Origin: JAVBNU01 sp031551265
GTDB lineage: Bacteria > Cyanobacteriota > Vampirovibrionia > Gastranaerophilales > Gastranaerophilaceae
Length of the DNA: 64,000 nt
Assembly (NCBI GenBank): GCA_031551265.1
Contig: JAVBNU010000007.1
Coordinates: 8,255 to 72,254, forward strand
Direction of reading: 5' to 3'
Shown here piece by piece: positions 35,497-44,031 of the stretch; the first letter of the stretch is position 1; each line of letters opens with the position of its first letter. Made by a program: the position numbers and the translations under genes. The notes under the pieces are model-generated. The model ran no database searches. It was not told the DNA's origin and worked only from the letters and a program-made list of their open reading frames with translations.

Positions 35497-36132
35497 TCAG
35501 GCAACTTTTTGATAGTTGCGCAACATTGCAAATTGATTAACTTCTTTGTTTGGTAATGTGCTCACCATCTTCAGTGAAAAACCAAAATGGCTGTAAATAT
35601 CGACATTGATGTCTTTTTGAGTCTCAAGATAACATGCAATTTTTTCAGAATCAAACCAGCTCAAAACAGGTTTAATAGTTTTTGAGCCAAGTTTTTCACC
35701 TTGTTTATCCGGTGAAACACCAAACTGAAAAATATACCAATTATCTGTTGTGGCAATTTTATCGCGATTTTTGATACAATTTTTCTCGTATTCAAGAGAC
35801 CTAAACACCATTCCTAAGCCCTGTGAAAAAATTAGTTTTAATGCCCCTGCCTTGATGCACTCCCAAAGTGATAAATCCGCATTTTTTATCGGCGCAATGA
35901 TTATAAACCCGTTTATATTTTCACTTTCGGCAAACATATGCATTTTATTATACGCAGCCTTGTAAATTACCAGATAATAGTTATACAGAGATTTATATGT
36001 TAAATTAGCAGATAATATAAATTTGCTGCTTTCATCATCTATGAAAGCTTTGGCTGCAACTTCTGCACACCTTTTTAAATCCGCTTTTTTAATTTTATAT
36101 AACCCGTTTATAATAAACTCTTCTTTTTTCAT
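35497..36132 (-). CDS. GNAT-family N-acetyltransferase
   Basis: About 211 residues. The GNAT core is seen as YIFQFGVSPDKQGEKLGSK, where Q-G-E-K-L-G is the acyl-CoA pyrophosphate loop, followed by CYLETQKDINVDIYSHFGF. The N-terminal half (YKIKKADLKRCAEVAAKAFIDDE) is typical. ATG 36132 with AGAAGGG in front is better than the upstream in-frame ATG at 36159. It is convergent with the CerR-like gene, with three bases between. The substrate is unknown; an acyltransferase role in the lipid locus is possible but not shown. Confidence 0.85.
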   Translation of the reverse strand: MKKEEFIINGLYKIKKADLKRCAEVAAKAFIDDESSKFILSANLTYKSLYNYYLVIYKAAYNKMHMFAESENINGFIIIAPIKNADLSLWECIKAGALKLIFSQGLGMVFRSLEYEKNCIKNRDKIATTDNWYIFQFGVSPDKQGEKLGSKTIKPVLSWFDSEKIACYLETQKDINVDIYSHFGFSLKMVSTLPNKEVNQFAMLRNYQKVA

Positions 36133-36243
36133 AATTCCCTTCTCAGTGCAGAATAACATTATAGTCTATTTTTTCGAGGTAGCCACTAAATTCCAAAGTG
36201 AATTAGAACAATCTACCCACCTTTGCAGTAGCTAAAAAAAATA

Positions 36244-37341
36244 ATGTCCTATATATTTAAAAAACACTTTCAAATTACTAAAACTTGGGCACTGCAAGTG
36301 AATAAAATCATGCAAAAGTCTAATATTGAATCTATGGAAAAGTATTTAAATGCTAGAGACTTGCCCGAAGATTGGGAAAATAACATTGCTGACAATCTTT
36401 ACTTGAAAAGAAGTTTTTTGGATTTTGTTGAACAAATAGATGACTCCGAAAAATCATATTATATTTTTAGGAATTCTATGGGCAATATAGACACACAATT
36501 TTTGATAAGCAAAACCACTGACAATAATATTACTATGTTTACACCGTTTAAAGTGCCTGTAACAGTGAATTCGGTTTATTTTCCTTTTACTGTCTCAAAA
36601 CCCGGTGGCGTGTTTGGAAACGAGACAAAAAAAGAAGTTTCCACGTTTCTGAAAAATTTAAAAGGATTCAAATTGATTGTAAATGTGGATGAAGAGTATA
36701 TGCTGGATAATTTTGTGCGTGTATTGATTTGTCCAAAATGCGTCCTCTCGATAAAATGGGCTTCTTTTGAAGAATATATGTCATCCTTGCGCTCAGGCTA
36801 CAGGCGAAGATACAATATTGCCCTGAATAAATCAAAAAACCTTAATTTCTATATTTTAAATAATAATCACATTGAGTTCAGCGAAAAAATGTATAATTTA
36901 TACCTCGATGTCTACAATAACGCGCCTTACAAGTTGGGAAAAGTTTCAATAGATTTTTTCAGACAGGATGGTCTTGTTATCTTAGTGCTGGAAGATAAAA
37001 AAGAAATACAAGGTTTTGCACAGCTGCGCAAAAACAATGAAGAGCTGCTTTTCGAGTTTGTTGGCTTAAACAAAAAAAATATTTTAAAATATGACACTTA
37101 CATAATGCTATTACTGGAGATTATACGATCTGGTATTTAGAATGGCTATAAAACTATAGATTTCGGACAGACGACCGACGATATGAAACTCAAACTCGGC
37201 TGTAAATATGAAATGCTCTATGTGCTAATTCATCACTCCAACCCGATAATAAATTTCTTTTTAAAAAAATTAATGCCATACATTCAATACAAACCACTGG
37301 ACAAAAATAAATTCCGCGTTTTTAAAACCGACACTTTTTAA
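36244..37341 (+). pseudogene. GNAT-fold acyltransferase (FemAB-like), interrupted by an in-frame TAG
   Basis: The first 298 codons run from ATG 36244 to TAG 37138-37140. The same frame then stays open for another 66 codons to TAA 37339-37341, and the text across the stop is coherent: LLLEIIRSGI-stop-NGYKTIDFGQTTDDMKLKLG. The post-stop segment has the family's usual C-terminal motif (I-D-F-G-x-T, K-x-x-L-G, then LIHHSNPIINFF). The intact protein would have 366 residues counting the stop position. The N-terminal part includes SLRSGYRRRYNIALNKSKN, a GNAT/FemAB-like acceptor region. Since TAG serves as a normal stop elsewhere here (for example at 13690 and 58734), I read this as a nonsense mutation or a base-call error. 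The family fits a lipid N-acyltransferase near the alpha-oxoamine synthase, by inference. Confidence 0.75.
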
Positions 37342-37394
37342 TTCCCTAGTAAGTTAAAATGTTATAATATTAAAAAATCATATGATATTTTGCA

Positions 37395-37440
37395 TTAAAA
37401 AAGGGCTTCCAAGATTGTTTGTAAATCCTGAAAACCCTTG
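37395..37440 (-). terminator. Terminator of tRNA-Ser
   Basis: On the minus strand CAAGGGTTTTC pairs with GGAAGCCCTT, followed by TTTTAA, just past the tRNA 3' end. Confidence 0.65.
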
Positions 37441-37448
37441 TAAAAATT

Positions 37449-37535
37449 CGGAAAAGGAGGGATTTGAACCCTCGATACAGTTGCCCGTATAACACCTTAG
37501 CAGGGTGCCGCCTTCAGCCACTCGGCCACTTTCCC
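37449..37535 (-). tRNA. tRNA-Ser (anticodon GCU)
   Basis: Minus strand. The acceptor is GGGAAAG/CTTTTCC (one G-U pair) with discriminator G, and the D arm has GGCCGAGTGGCTGAAGGC. The anticodon loop CTGCTAA gives GCU. The variable arm is long (TACGGGCAACTGTA), and the T arm is GAGGGTTCAAATCCCTC. No CCA is encoded. Confidence 0.95.
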
Positions 37536-37652
37536 GTATTAAATTTTCATTTGCTTGTTGGATTGTGGCACGATTGGCAGACCCATGTTTTTGTTTACTG
37601 CCGTCAAAAAAACGATACTTAATCATTTTTTTGACTAATATGACTTCGTAGT

Positions 37653-37679
37653 ACTCGGCCACTTTCCCGTATTAAATTT
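37653..37679. repeat. Direct repeat of the tRNA-Ser 5' end plus flank
   Basis: 27 bases (from ACTCGGCCACTTTCCC to ATTAAATTT) are identical to 37520-37546, which cover the first 16 bases of the tRNA and 11 bases of upstream flank. The copies are 133 bases apart. Confidence 0.85.
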
Positions 37680-37727
37680 ATAACGTGCTGTTAGAGGTAT
37701 TTTACCAAAAAGAACTTTAATTTACAA

Positions 37728-38525
37728 TTATAATTCTTGGAGTAGTCCATCGCTTTTTAACAATATTGCTTCACGTAGTGATGCAGGGTCAGCAATTTCA
37801 ATTGGTGAGTTTTTCCAGATTGCCGGCTCAAATGCAGGATTTGGCATTTGTTCCTGTACCAGTCTGTCAATTGCGTACACCATATAGACAATGTTGCCGA
37901 CCATTGACGCCGCTCGTGGCGTATGGTGGTATTTTATGCAGTTGGTCAACATCACAGGCAAGCCCCATTTCTTGGCCAGCAAAGCACCCATTTCTGCGTG
38001 GTTTGCGCCAACTAAAAGATTCTCAGCCTCGATAACATTGACGCCTTTCATTGTTAATTCTTTTACCTTCAAGTACAATTGGCTGTTTTGTAGGCTCAAA
38101 ATCATTTTACCGATGTCGTGTAAAAATCCGACAACAAAAGCGTCACCCGGATCCATAAGGTTTAATTTTGTTGCCATCATCTCACAGCCAACTGCAGCGC
38201 GGATAGAGTGTTTCCACAGCTCCTTGCCGCCTTGAGATGTAATCATTGATTTCATTGCGACTGCAACAATTATATTTTTAACCTGAGCCATTCCCAACAA
38301 CGGCAAAGCTTTGTTCATTGCGGTTATTTGTTGCGGGAAGCCATAGTATGCCGAATTTACAATTTTCAATACTTGTGTAGTCAATGCAGGATCATACGAC
38401 ATGATTTTAGCTAAGTCATTCATGCCTGAAGTTTCACTTTTGATAACGCTAAGCGCTTTAACAATGATATTGGGCATTGCCGGCATGTCGTTAATTTTGT
38501 TGATAAAACTTTTCGGATCGTTCAT
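37728..38525 (-). CDS. HDOD-domain signalling protein
   Basis: A 265-residue protein made almost wholly of an HDOD domain: MPAMPNIIVKALSVI, MSYDPALTTQVLKIVNSAYYG, FVVGFLHDIGKMILSL. The HD pair is kept, while other metal ligands of active HD-GYP enzymes are not obvious. HDOD proteins act in bacterial signalling, often linked to chemotaxis, motility or type IV pili. It is the last gene of the minus-strand run that starts with the WecG-type gene, two bases after ftsX. Confidence 0.85.
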   Translation of the reverse strand: MNDPKSFINKINDMPAMPNIIVKALSVIKSETSGMNDLAKIMSYDPALTTQVLKIVNSAYYGFPQQITAMNKALPLLGMAQVKNIIVAVAMKSMITSQGGKELWKHSIRAAVGCEMMATKLNLMDPGDAFVVGFLHDIGKMILSLQNSQLYLKVKELTMKGVNVIEAENLLVGANHAEMGALLAKKWGLPVMLTNCIKYHHTPRAASMVGNIVYMVYAIDRLVQEQMPNPAFEPAIWKNSPIEIADPASLREAILLKSDGLLQEL

Positions 38526-38527
38526 CT

Positions 38528-39445
38528 CTATACCTCTAAATATTTTTTAATTGATAAGAAGCTGCCAAGCGCACCAAATCCGATTGATGTGACGAACATA
38601 ACGAAAATTACTATGTTCATTGCGAATGGAGGCGAGGCGATTGCGAAAAAGTCGTGCATGTTCAAAAGCTGGTTTTGGAACCAATTGAGCGGCCATAACG
38701 CTATTAAAGTACCTGCAAAACCATATATAGAACCTTGCAGAATGAGTGGCGTCTTTATGTACCAGTTGCTTACACCCATGAGACGCATTATTTCTATTTC
38801 TTCTTTTCTAGCTTGGATAACAAGATGTATTGTATTGTTAATAATTGTCACTGCAAAAACAGCTGAAACCAAGCCAACTATCAAAATAGTGATGTGAACT
38901 ACACTTACGATGAGTTGAATTTTTTTAGCAATATCTTTGGCATAATTGGTGCTTTCCACGGATGGTAATTTTTGTACGACAGCCGAAACATCATCAATGC
39001 TCTTCGGGTTGTCCACCTTTACGTGCAGCGTGTTAGGCAGCGGGTTATCAACATCTGCAACGTCAAATTGCATCTTCATGTTTTTCCATGCCTGCTCTTT
39101 ACTAATTATTTTGACACCGCGAACATGCTCTAATTTCCCGATTTCTGCCGATGCAGCAGTCGCGTCTACATTGTCTTTTAAATATACTGACAGCTCAAGT
39201 GAACTGCCCAAAGAATCAGTTATTGCTGAAAGTGACAAGCTTGATCTCAGTAAAACCCCGAAAACCATAAGCGCGACGGTCATTGTTGTGACAATCGCCA
39301 AATTATTCCAGCCCGTACGACCTATGCCTTTGACCGTTTCTTTTGAAATGCGCGCAATAATACGCAACTCGGTCAGCCAATCTTTTGGTATACGAGATTT
39401 TACTTTGCGTTTTATTCGGTTTTGTTGTGAATTTTCATCAGTCAT
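38528..39445 (-). CDS. ftsX: Cell-division membrane protein FtsX
   Basis: A 305-residue membrane subunit of the FtsEX ABC complex, which activates murein hydrolases at the septum. A cytoplasmic N-terminus precedes TM1 (NNLAIVTTMTVALMVFGVLL). The extracytoplasmic loop contains ELSVYLKDNVD and GVKIISKEQAW. Three C-terminal helices include the conserved EEIEIMRLMGVSNWYIKTPL. Its start overlaps the end of ftsE by eight bases. Confidence 0.93.
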   Translation of the reverse strand: MTDENSQQNRIKRKVKSRIPKDWLTELRIIARISKETVKGIGRTGWNNLAIVTTMTVALMVFGVLLRSSLSLSAITDSLGSSLELSVYLKDNVDATAASAEIGKLEHVRGVKIISKEQAWKNMKMQFDVADVDNPLPNTLHVKVDNPKSIDDVSAVVQKLPSVESTNYAKDIAKKIQLIVSVVHITILIVGLVSAVFAVTIINNTIHLVIQARKEEIEIMRLMGVSNWYIKTPLILQGSIYGFAGTLIALWPLNWFQNQLLNMHDFFAIASPPFAMNIVIFVMFVTSIGFGALGSFLSIKKYLEV

Positions 39446-40115
39446 AAGTACCTGCTTGTACGTCTTTTATAATTTGACCTTCATCCAGCGTGATAACGCG
39501 TTTTCTGAAATAATCGACCATTGCGTGGTCATGCGTTGAAACAACAACGGTAATACCTTTTTGGATATTAACCTGCTCCAAAATTTGCATAACTTCCATT
39601 GAAGTTTTCGGGTCTAAGTTACCTGTGGGCTCGTCTGCGATTAACAACGGAGGGCCGTTAACGATTGCACGCGCAATACTTACGCGCTGCTGTTCACCAC
39701 CTGAAAGCTCTGTAGGTTTCGCTTTTGCTTTGTCTGACAATCCTACAACTTTCAGAGCGCCTGTGACCCTTGCATTAATCTCGCGTGAGGACATGCCCAA
39801 AGTGCGTACTACGTATGCAACATTGTCATACACGCTTTGATTTTGTAATAATTTATAATCCTGAAATACAATTCCCATATATCTGCGTAAATTAGGGATT
39901 TTTTCGTTTTCCAGATTCGCAATATTAATACCGCCAATATGCACAGTCCCGCATGTAGGCGTTTCTTCGCGGTATAACATTTTTATCAATGTTGATTTGC
40001 CGGCGCCGCTTGAGCCAACCAAAAACACGAACTCGCCCGATAAAATGTCTAAATTAACATTTTTCAGGGCATATTTGTCCTTATATTTTTTTGTGACACC
40101 TCTTAATTGTATCAT
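39438..40115 (-). CDS. ftsE: Cell-division ATPase FtsE
   Basis: A 225-residue ABC ATPase. Walker A is GSSGAGKST, the Q-loop FQDYKLL, the signature LSGGEQQRVSIARA, Walker B LLIADEPTGNLDP, and the switch His is in VVVSTHDH. MIQLRGVTKKYKDKYALKNV is a typical FtsE start. It partners FtsX, whose gene overlaps it, and begins one base after the transketolase C-subunit gene ends. Confidence 0.94.
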   Translation of the reverse strand: MIQLRGVTKKYKDKYALKNVNLDILSGEFVFLVGSSGAGKSTLIKMLYREETPTCGTVHIGGINIANLENEKIPNLRRYMGIVFQDYKLLQNQSVYDNVAYVVRTLGMSSREINARVTGALKVVGLSDKAKAKPTELSGGEQQRVSIARAIVNGPPLLIADEPTGNLDPKTSMEVMQILEQVNIQKGITVVVSTHDHAMVDYFRKRVITLDEGQIIKDVQAGTYD

Positions 40116-41078
40116 TTATCTCTTAGTCCCTTTATCTGTTATAGCAGATTTTATTCTTTCTGCCAATTTTTCGGCTGTTAAACCGTAAAAATCCATTAAT
40201 ATTCTCTGCTCGCCACTTTGTCCAAATTCGTCATTTGTACCGATACGAACGACTTTGGTTGGCAATTCTTCACTCAACACCTCACATACAGTGCTGCCAA
40301 TCCCGCCAATTATTGAGTGGTTTTCAACTGTGAACACAAGTCCTGTTTTTTGTGCTGATGTCACCAATGTCGATTTGTCAACGGGTTTAAGCACAGGCAT
40401 GTGAATTACTTCTAAATCAATATTTTGTTCTTTTAATATTTCAGCGCAATCCAGCACTTCAATTAGTGTCTCCCCATTTGTTACAACTGTTGCGTCTTTG
40501 CCTTTACGTGCAACAACTGCTTTTTTAGGGTCAAATTTATAATTCTCATCGAATACGTCAGGCACATTTGTTCTTGCTATTCTCACGTATACAGGCCCGT
40601 TATGCTCAGCAGCGAACTCTATAACCTGTTTCGTCTCGGTACAATCGGCAGGCACTATAACCATCATGTTTGGAATATTGCGCATTAACGCGACATCCTC
40701 AAGCGCCTGATGGCTTGCTCCATCCTCTCCGACCGTAATCCCACCGTGAGTGGATACGATTTTGACGTTGAATTTCGGGTAACAAATTGAATTACGGATT
40801 TGATCCCATGCCCGTCCTGTTGCGAACATAGCAAAGGTTGAGACAAAAGGAATTTTGCCGGCAATTGAAAGCCCTGCAGCCGTTGTCATTAAATCCTGCT
40901 CGGCAATACCTACGTTGAAAAATCTTTCAGGGAACTCTTTTGCGAACACACAAGTTTGAGTTGAGCATGACAAATCAGCGTCTAACGCAACGATATTAGG
41001 ATTTTTTTTGCCTAATTCGGCCAAGGTTTTGCCGTATTCGGCTCTTATAGATTTTGTAGTACGTTTATTAGCTATCAT
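40116..41078 (-). CDS. Transketolase, C-terminal subunit
   Basis: 320 residues with the pyrimidine-binding and C-terminal domains of transketolase. AEYGKTLAELGKKNPNIVALDADLS is the family start, and FFNVGIAEQDLMTTAAGLS contains the catalytic Glu that binds the thiamine aminopyrimidine. GGITVGEDGASHQALEDVALMR holds the substrate His. Together with 41075-41920 it makes a split transketolase, a form common in anaerobes and archaea. The split pair transfers two-carbon units in the non-oxidative pentose phosphate pathway. The genes overlap by four bases. Confidence 0.92.
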   Translation of the reverse strand: MIANKRTTKSIRAEYGKTLAELGKKNPNIVALDADLSCSTQTCVFAKEFPERFFNVGIAEQDLMTTAAGLSIAGKIPFVSTFAMFATGRAWDQIRNSICYPKFNVKIVSTHGGITVGEDGASHQALEDVALMRNIPNMMVIVPADCTETKQVIEFAAEHNGPVYVRIARTNVPDVFDENYKFDPKKAVVARKGKDATVVTNGETLIEVLDCAEILKEQNIDLEVIHMPVLKPVDKSTLVTSAQKTGLVFTVENHSIIGGIGSTVCEVLSEELPTKVVRIGTNDEFGQSGEQRILMDFYGLTAEKLAERIKSAITDKGTKR

Positions 41079-41920
41079 AGTGCACCTCTCAGCTCTTTTA
41101 TTGCTGTTTCATATTCGGTCTGCGATGGCGCTTTTCCATGCCAGCCAACCTGATTTTCCATAAACGAAACACCTTTGCCTTTGACTGTGTTTGCGATAAT
41201 TACGGTTGGTTTCGTGTGTGTTTTAGCCTTTTGATAAGCTTCATATATTTCTTGGACGTTGTGCCCGTCAATGGTCAAAACTTCCCAGTTGAAGGCTTTG
41301 AATTTAGCTTCAAGTGAGTCTAATTGTTTTATTTTTTCGGTACAATCATCAATTTGCAAATTATTTCTGTCGACAAAAGCAATTATACTGCTCAAGTTGA
41401 AGTGGGCAGCGTTCATGACGCCTTCCCAAACGTTGCCTTCCTGTAGTTCACCGTCTCCCATGTAAACAACTACATTTGCAGTATTTTTGTCCAGTCTTAA
41501 GCCCAATGCTGCACCACATGCCATTGATAACCCCTGACCAAGTGAGCCTGTTGAAACCTCTATGCCGTTGATATGACGGCATGATGGGTGACCTTGCAAT
41601 CTGGTCGGGAATTTTCTGAAAGTAGTCAGTTCATTTACGGGGAAATACCCGCAATGTGCTAGCACTGCGTACAATGTCGCCGAAGCATGACCTTTTGAGA
41701 GAATAAATCTATCACGCAGATTAAACTTTGGGTCTTTATCCCACGCAGAACTGTGATTTAGACATTTTTTGTACAATGTAGCGATGATTTCAACAGCCGA
41801 AAGGCAACCGCCCGGGTGTCCCGACTTTGCGCTGTATATCATCTCTATGATATTTGCTCTTATAGTGCGACAAAAAGAAGTGATATCCTTTAATTCTGAC
41901 TCTGATAATTTTTGCGACAT
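41075..41920 (-). CDS. Transketolase, N-terminal subunit
   Basis: 281 residues with the thiamine-diphosphate-binding domain. SAKSGHPGGCLSAVEI has the conserved His, DRFILSKGHASATLYA the second one, and GSLGQGLSMACG the next loop. The metal/ThDP motif is GDGELQEGNVWEG followed by FVDRNNLQID. It lacks the two later domains, which are encoded by the overlapping downstream gene. It follows the WecG-type gene after 12 bases in the same operon. Confidence 0.93.
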   Translation of the reverse strand: MSQKLSESELKDITSFCRTIRANIIEMIYSAKSGHPGGCLSAVEIIATLYKKCLNHSSAWDKDPKFNLRDRFILSKGHASATLYAVLAHCGYFPVNELTTFRKFPTRLQGHPSCRHINGIEVSTGSLGQGLSMACGAALGLRLDKNTANVVVYMGDGELQEGNVWEGVMNAAHFNLSSIIAFVDRNNLQIDDCTEKIKQLDSLEAKFKAFNWEVLTIDGHNVQEIYEAYQKAKTHTKPTVIIANTVKGKGVSFMENQVGWHGKAPSQTEYETAIKELRGAL

Positions 41921-41932
41921 TCTCCCACCTAA

Positions 41933-42721
41933 TCAATCTTTGTTTAATTCTATTATAACCCTAAACAAGAACAATGGTAAAGTCGGAAATATTCTTTTGA
42001 ATCTCGAGGGCTGTGTAATAAGTCTGTAAAGCCACTCACAGCCGAGTTTTCTGAAAAATATCGGCGCGCGTTTTACTTTGCCTGACCATACGTCAAAACT
42101 GCCTCCGACTCCTATCATTAATTTTCCGCTTAATTGTTCTTTGTATTTTGCGATGAAAATCTCTTGTTTTGGCGCACCAAGCGCTACCAATAAAATCTGT
42201 GTTCCTGTTGATAAAATTTTTTCGATGATTTCCGATTCTTCTGTTTCGCTGAAATACCCGTTTTTTTGAAATGATATTTTTAAGTTCGGATATTCATTTT
42301 GCAAATTTTGAATGGCTGTTTGTAAAACATCTTCCTGCGCGCCTAAAAAACCAACGCTGTAGCCTTTTTCTGCTGCAATTTCTATAATTTTTTTTGAGAA
42401 TTCAATACCCGGTACCTGTTCTATTTTAAGCCCGTGAATACGCATTCCAAGCTTTATTCCAACCCCATCAGGTATTACTAAATCTGCCGTGCGCAGCACC
42501 TCTGCAAATTCAGCATTTTTATTCCCCATTTCAATCATTTCGGGATTAATTGTTACAACCTGAGTGCTTTTGCCTTGCGTTAAACGCTCCAGCGCATAAT
42601 CAACAGATTGATTAAAACCCAACAAATCAATATTATATCCAAGTAGTTTTCTCTGTATTCTTTCCAAAATATGCTCTCTATAAAATTGAACCATGTACAT
42701 TTTACAACAAGAATTGCACAT
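41933..42721 (-). CDS. WecG/TagA/CpsF-family glycosyltransferase
   Basis: 262 residues, GT26-type. VVTINPEMIEMGNKN, LVIPDGVGIKLGMRIHG, YSVGFLGAQEDVL, LLVALGAPKQE and IGVGGSFDVWSGKVKRAP are the family motifs. Such enzymes add N-acetylmannosaminuronate, N-acetylmannosamine or a related sugar to a lipid carrier during surface polymer synthesis. The exact sugar is unknown. The start is uncertain: ATG 42721 has no ribosome site, and in-frame starts closer to LLGYNIDLLG (such as ATG 42694) are possible. It is the first gene of the six-gene minus-strand run. Confidence 0.87.
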   Translation of the reverse strand: MCNSCCKMYMVQFYREHILERIQRKLLGYNIDLLGFNQSVDYALERLTQGKSTQVVTINPEMIEMGNKNAEFAEVLRTADLVIPDGVGIKLGMRIHGLKIEQVPGIEFSKKIIEIAAEKGYSVGFLGAQEDVLQTAIQNLQNEYPNLKISFQKNGYFSETEESEIIEKILSTGTQILLVALGAPKQEIFIAKYKEQLSGKLMIGVGGSFDVWSGKVKRAPIFFRKLGCEWLYRLITQPSRFKRIFPTLPLFLFRVIIELNKD

Positions 42722-43049
42722 AGGAAAGGATTATGTTGTTTATCTCAAAATAAAATGTTATTAATGCTTGTGATTAATCAGGTACTCCCTCTCCACGATG
42801 CGCACTACTGTCCCGAATAATTTTGGATTCAATAACCCAACTTGATGTCATACCGAAACATAAAGTGTAGGATAATAAGATTGACGTGTATATTCGGTAT
42901 CTTTCCTTCTAACGGATGTTTCTTCCAATAATGATTTCATTTGTTAACTGGTAAGATGCCGGATAGTTCCGCTTTTATTGACTTGCAACAACTTGAGTTC
43001 CGGCATGACGGCAAGAAAAATGTCTGCATAAGTTTAACGGTAATTTAAC
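42722..43049. other. Intergenic region with family B-like repeat (42847-43009)
   Basis: No gene is seen. GTCATACCGAA at 42847 is inverted relative to TTCCGGCATGAC near 42998-43009. Inside are ATTCGGTATCTTTCC and GGTAAGATGCCGG, which parallel the inner dyad of the family B copies at 2168 and 18231. This makes it a diverged fourth member. Confidence 0.55.
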
Positions 43050-43706
43050 TTATCTTTTTTTAATCTTTGTGATATCTTGCCCGGGCAAGCAGTATATGCC
43101 ATCTTTGTACAGATAAAATTCATACTGGTCTGACCAGTTTTTAGTCGTATTGTCTGCCAGCATTGTCACTTTATTCGGCCCTTGATTTGAGTTTGTATCA
43201 ATTGTTATTTTAGCGCATGCCGTTTCAGGAGTCAGATTTTCGGCGCCTTCACCGTTGTATTTGTCAGCAGCGAAACCGCAATTAGCATTAAAATCACTAA
43301 AAGTGTATTTTATATTGTCTCGTGTGACAAAAAACGGCTCGGTGATATCGGTGTTCTTTTCGGTTGTGATTAAAGCTTTTGTAAAGATTTTTTCTACAAT
43401 AGTTTGTATAGACGTGAGCATTTGGTCATTGTCGACACAGTCTTTTTCATATTCAATTTGAGATTGTTCAGTGGTTCCTGCAGCCGGATTGCCGACGCAA
43501 AAATCATCCATGTATGCATATTCAAATACCTGATTAAGCACACCATAGGCTTTTTGGGCACCCGCGATGTATTGTGTGCGATTGATATTGTTTATTGTCG
43601 CAGGTATGGCGAACATCGCAACCATGCCGATTATAACTATCGTGAGCAGAACTTCTGCTAAAGTAAATCCGTTTCTGTATCTTGTCATATGCGTACTCAC
43701 TTTCAT
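43050..43706 (-). CDS. Type IV pilin-like / pseudopilin protein
   Basis: 218 residues. The basic leader ends YRNG before FTLAEVLLTIVIIGMVAMFAI, a canonical prepilin peptidase site with Glu at +5 and a long hydrophobic helix. The globular part has four to five Cys (DFCVGN, KDCVDN, NANCGF, ETACAK, IYCLPG). The in-frame ATG at 43688 would give the shorter leader MTRYRNG; neither start has a strong ribosome site. It stands alone, divergent from a structured-RNA candidate and secG. It could be a pilus subunit or a pseudopilin used with the giant prepilin at 19395; no assembly ATPase is in the window. Confidence 0.85.
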   Translation of the reverse strand: MKVSTHMTRYRNGFTLAEVLLTIVIIGMVAMFAIPATINNINRTQYIAGAQKAYGVLNQVFEYAYMDDFCVGNPAAGTTEQSQIEYEKDCVDNDQMLTSIQTIVEKIFTKALITTEKNTDITEPFFVTRDNIKYTFSDFNANCGFAADKYNGEGAENLTPETACAKITIDTNSNQGPNKVTMLADNTTKNWSDQYEFYLYKDGIYCLPGQDITKIKKR

Positions 43707-43758
43707 TTTTTAATTACTTTAATAATAATAATCTATTTCGATTTTGTAAATTGTTCAT

Positions 43759-43947
43759 ATATATGAGACCTCGGCACAAGTCTGAAAAATTTGTTTTTTT
43801 CGATTTGTGCCGAGGTCGACCTATCGGATGTAAGCAGAAGCAAATCCTTGCGAGGAGTAAGGTTTGCGTCTGCGATACTGGACGTGGTAGACCCTGCTCA
43901 AGGTGCTTTTTCGCAGAGAAAGTAACTTGTGCAGTGGTCTCATATAT
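43759..43947. ncRNA. Candidate structured RNA (6S-like in shape) or small mobile repeat
   Basis: The ends form a 23-base imperfect inverted repeat: ATATATGAGACC-TCG-GCACAAGT (43759-43781) against ACTTGTGC-AGT-GGTCTCATATAT (43925-43947). Inside, GGTCGACC pairs with GGTAGACC, and CAGA-GCAAA-CCTT pairs with AAGG-TTTGC-TCTG (43835-43872). A competing 13-base perfect hairpin, GACCTCGGCACAA with TTGTGCCGAGGTC (43767-43817), would break the outer stem. The 189-nt rod with a bubble suggests 6S RNA, but I cannot confirm identity or strand. A MITE with terminal inverted repeats is the alternative. Confidence 0.4.
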
Positions 43948-44031
43948 TAATTTATGCAAAATTATTCTTGTTGTCCCGCTTTCTTTGTGATAGACTCTGT
44001 TCATAAGCAGTATAACAAAGGAAACACACCA

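Noticed and set aside
37138..37140. Reassignment of TAG to an amino acid to explain the interrupted acyltransferase
   Set aside because: Several intact genes here end in TAG (for example those ending at 13690, 54093 and 58734), so TAG is a working stop codon.
37378..37662. 94-codon minus-strand frame
   Set aside because: It spans tRNA-Ser and its terminator.
43759..43947. tmRNA, SRP RNA or RNase P RNA
   Set aside because: None of their conserved segments (tmRNA 5' end, SRP domain IV tetraloop region, RNase P cores) is visible.
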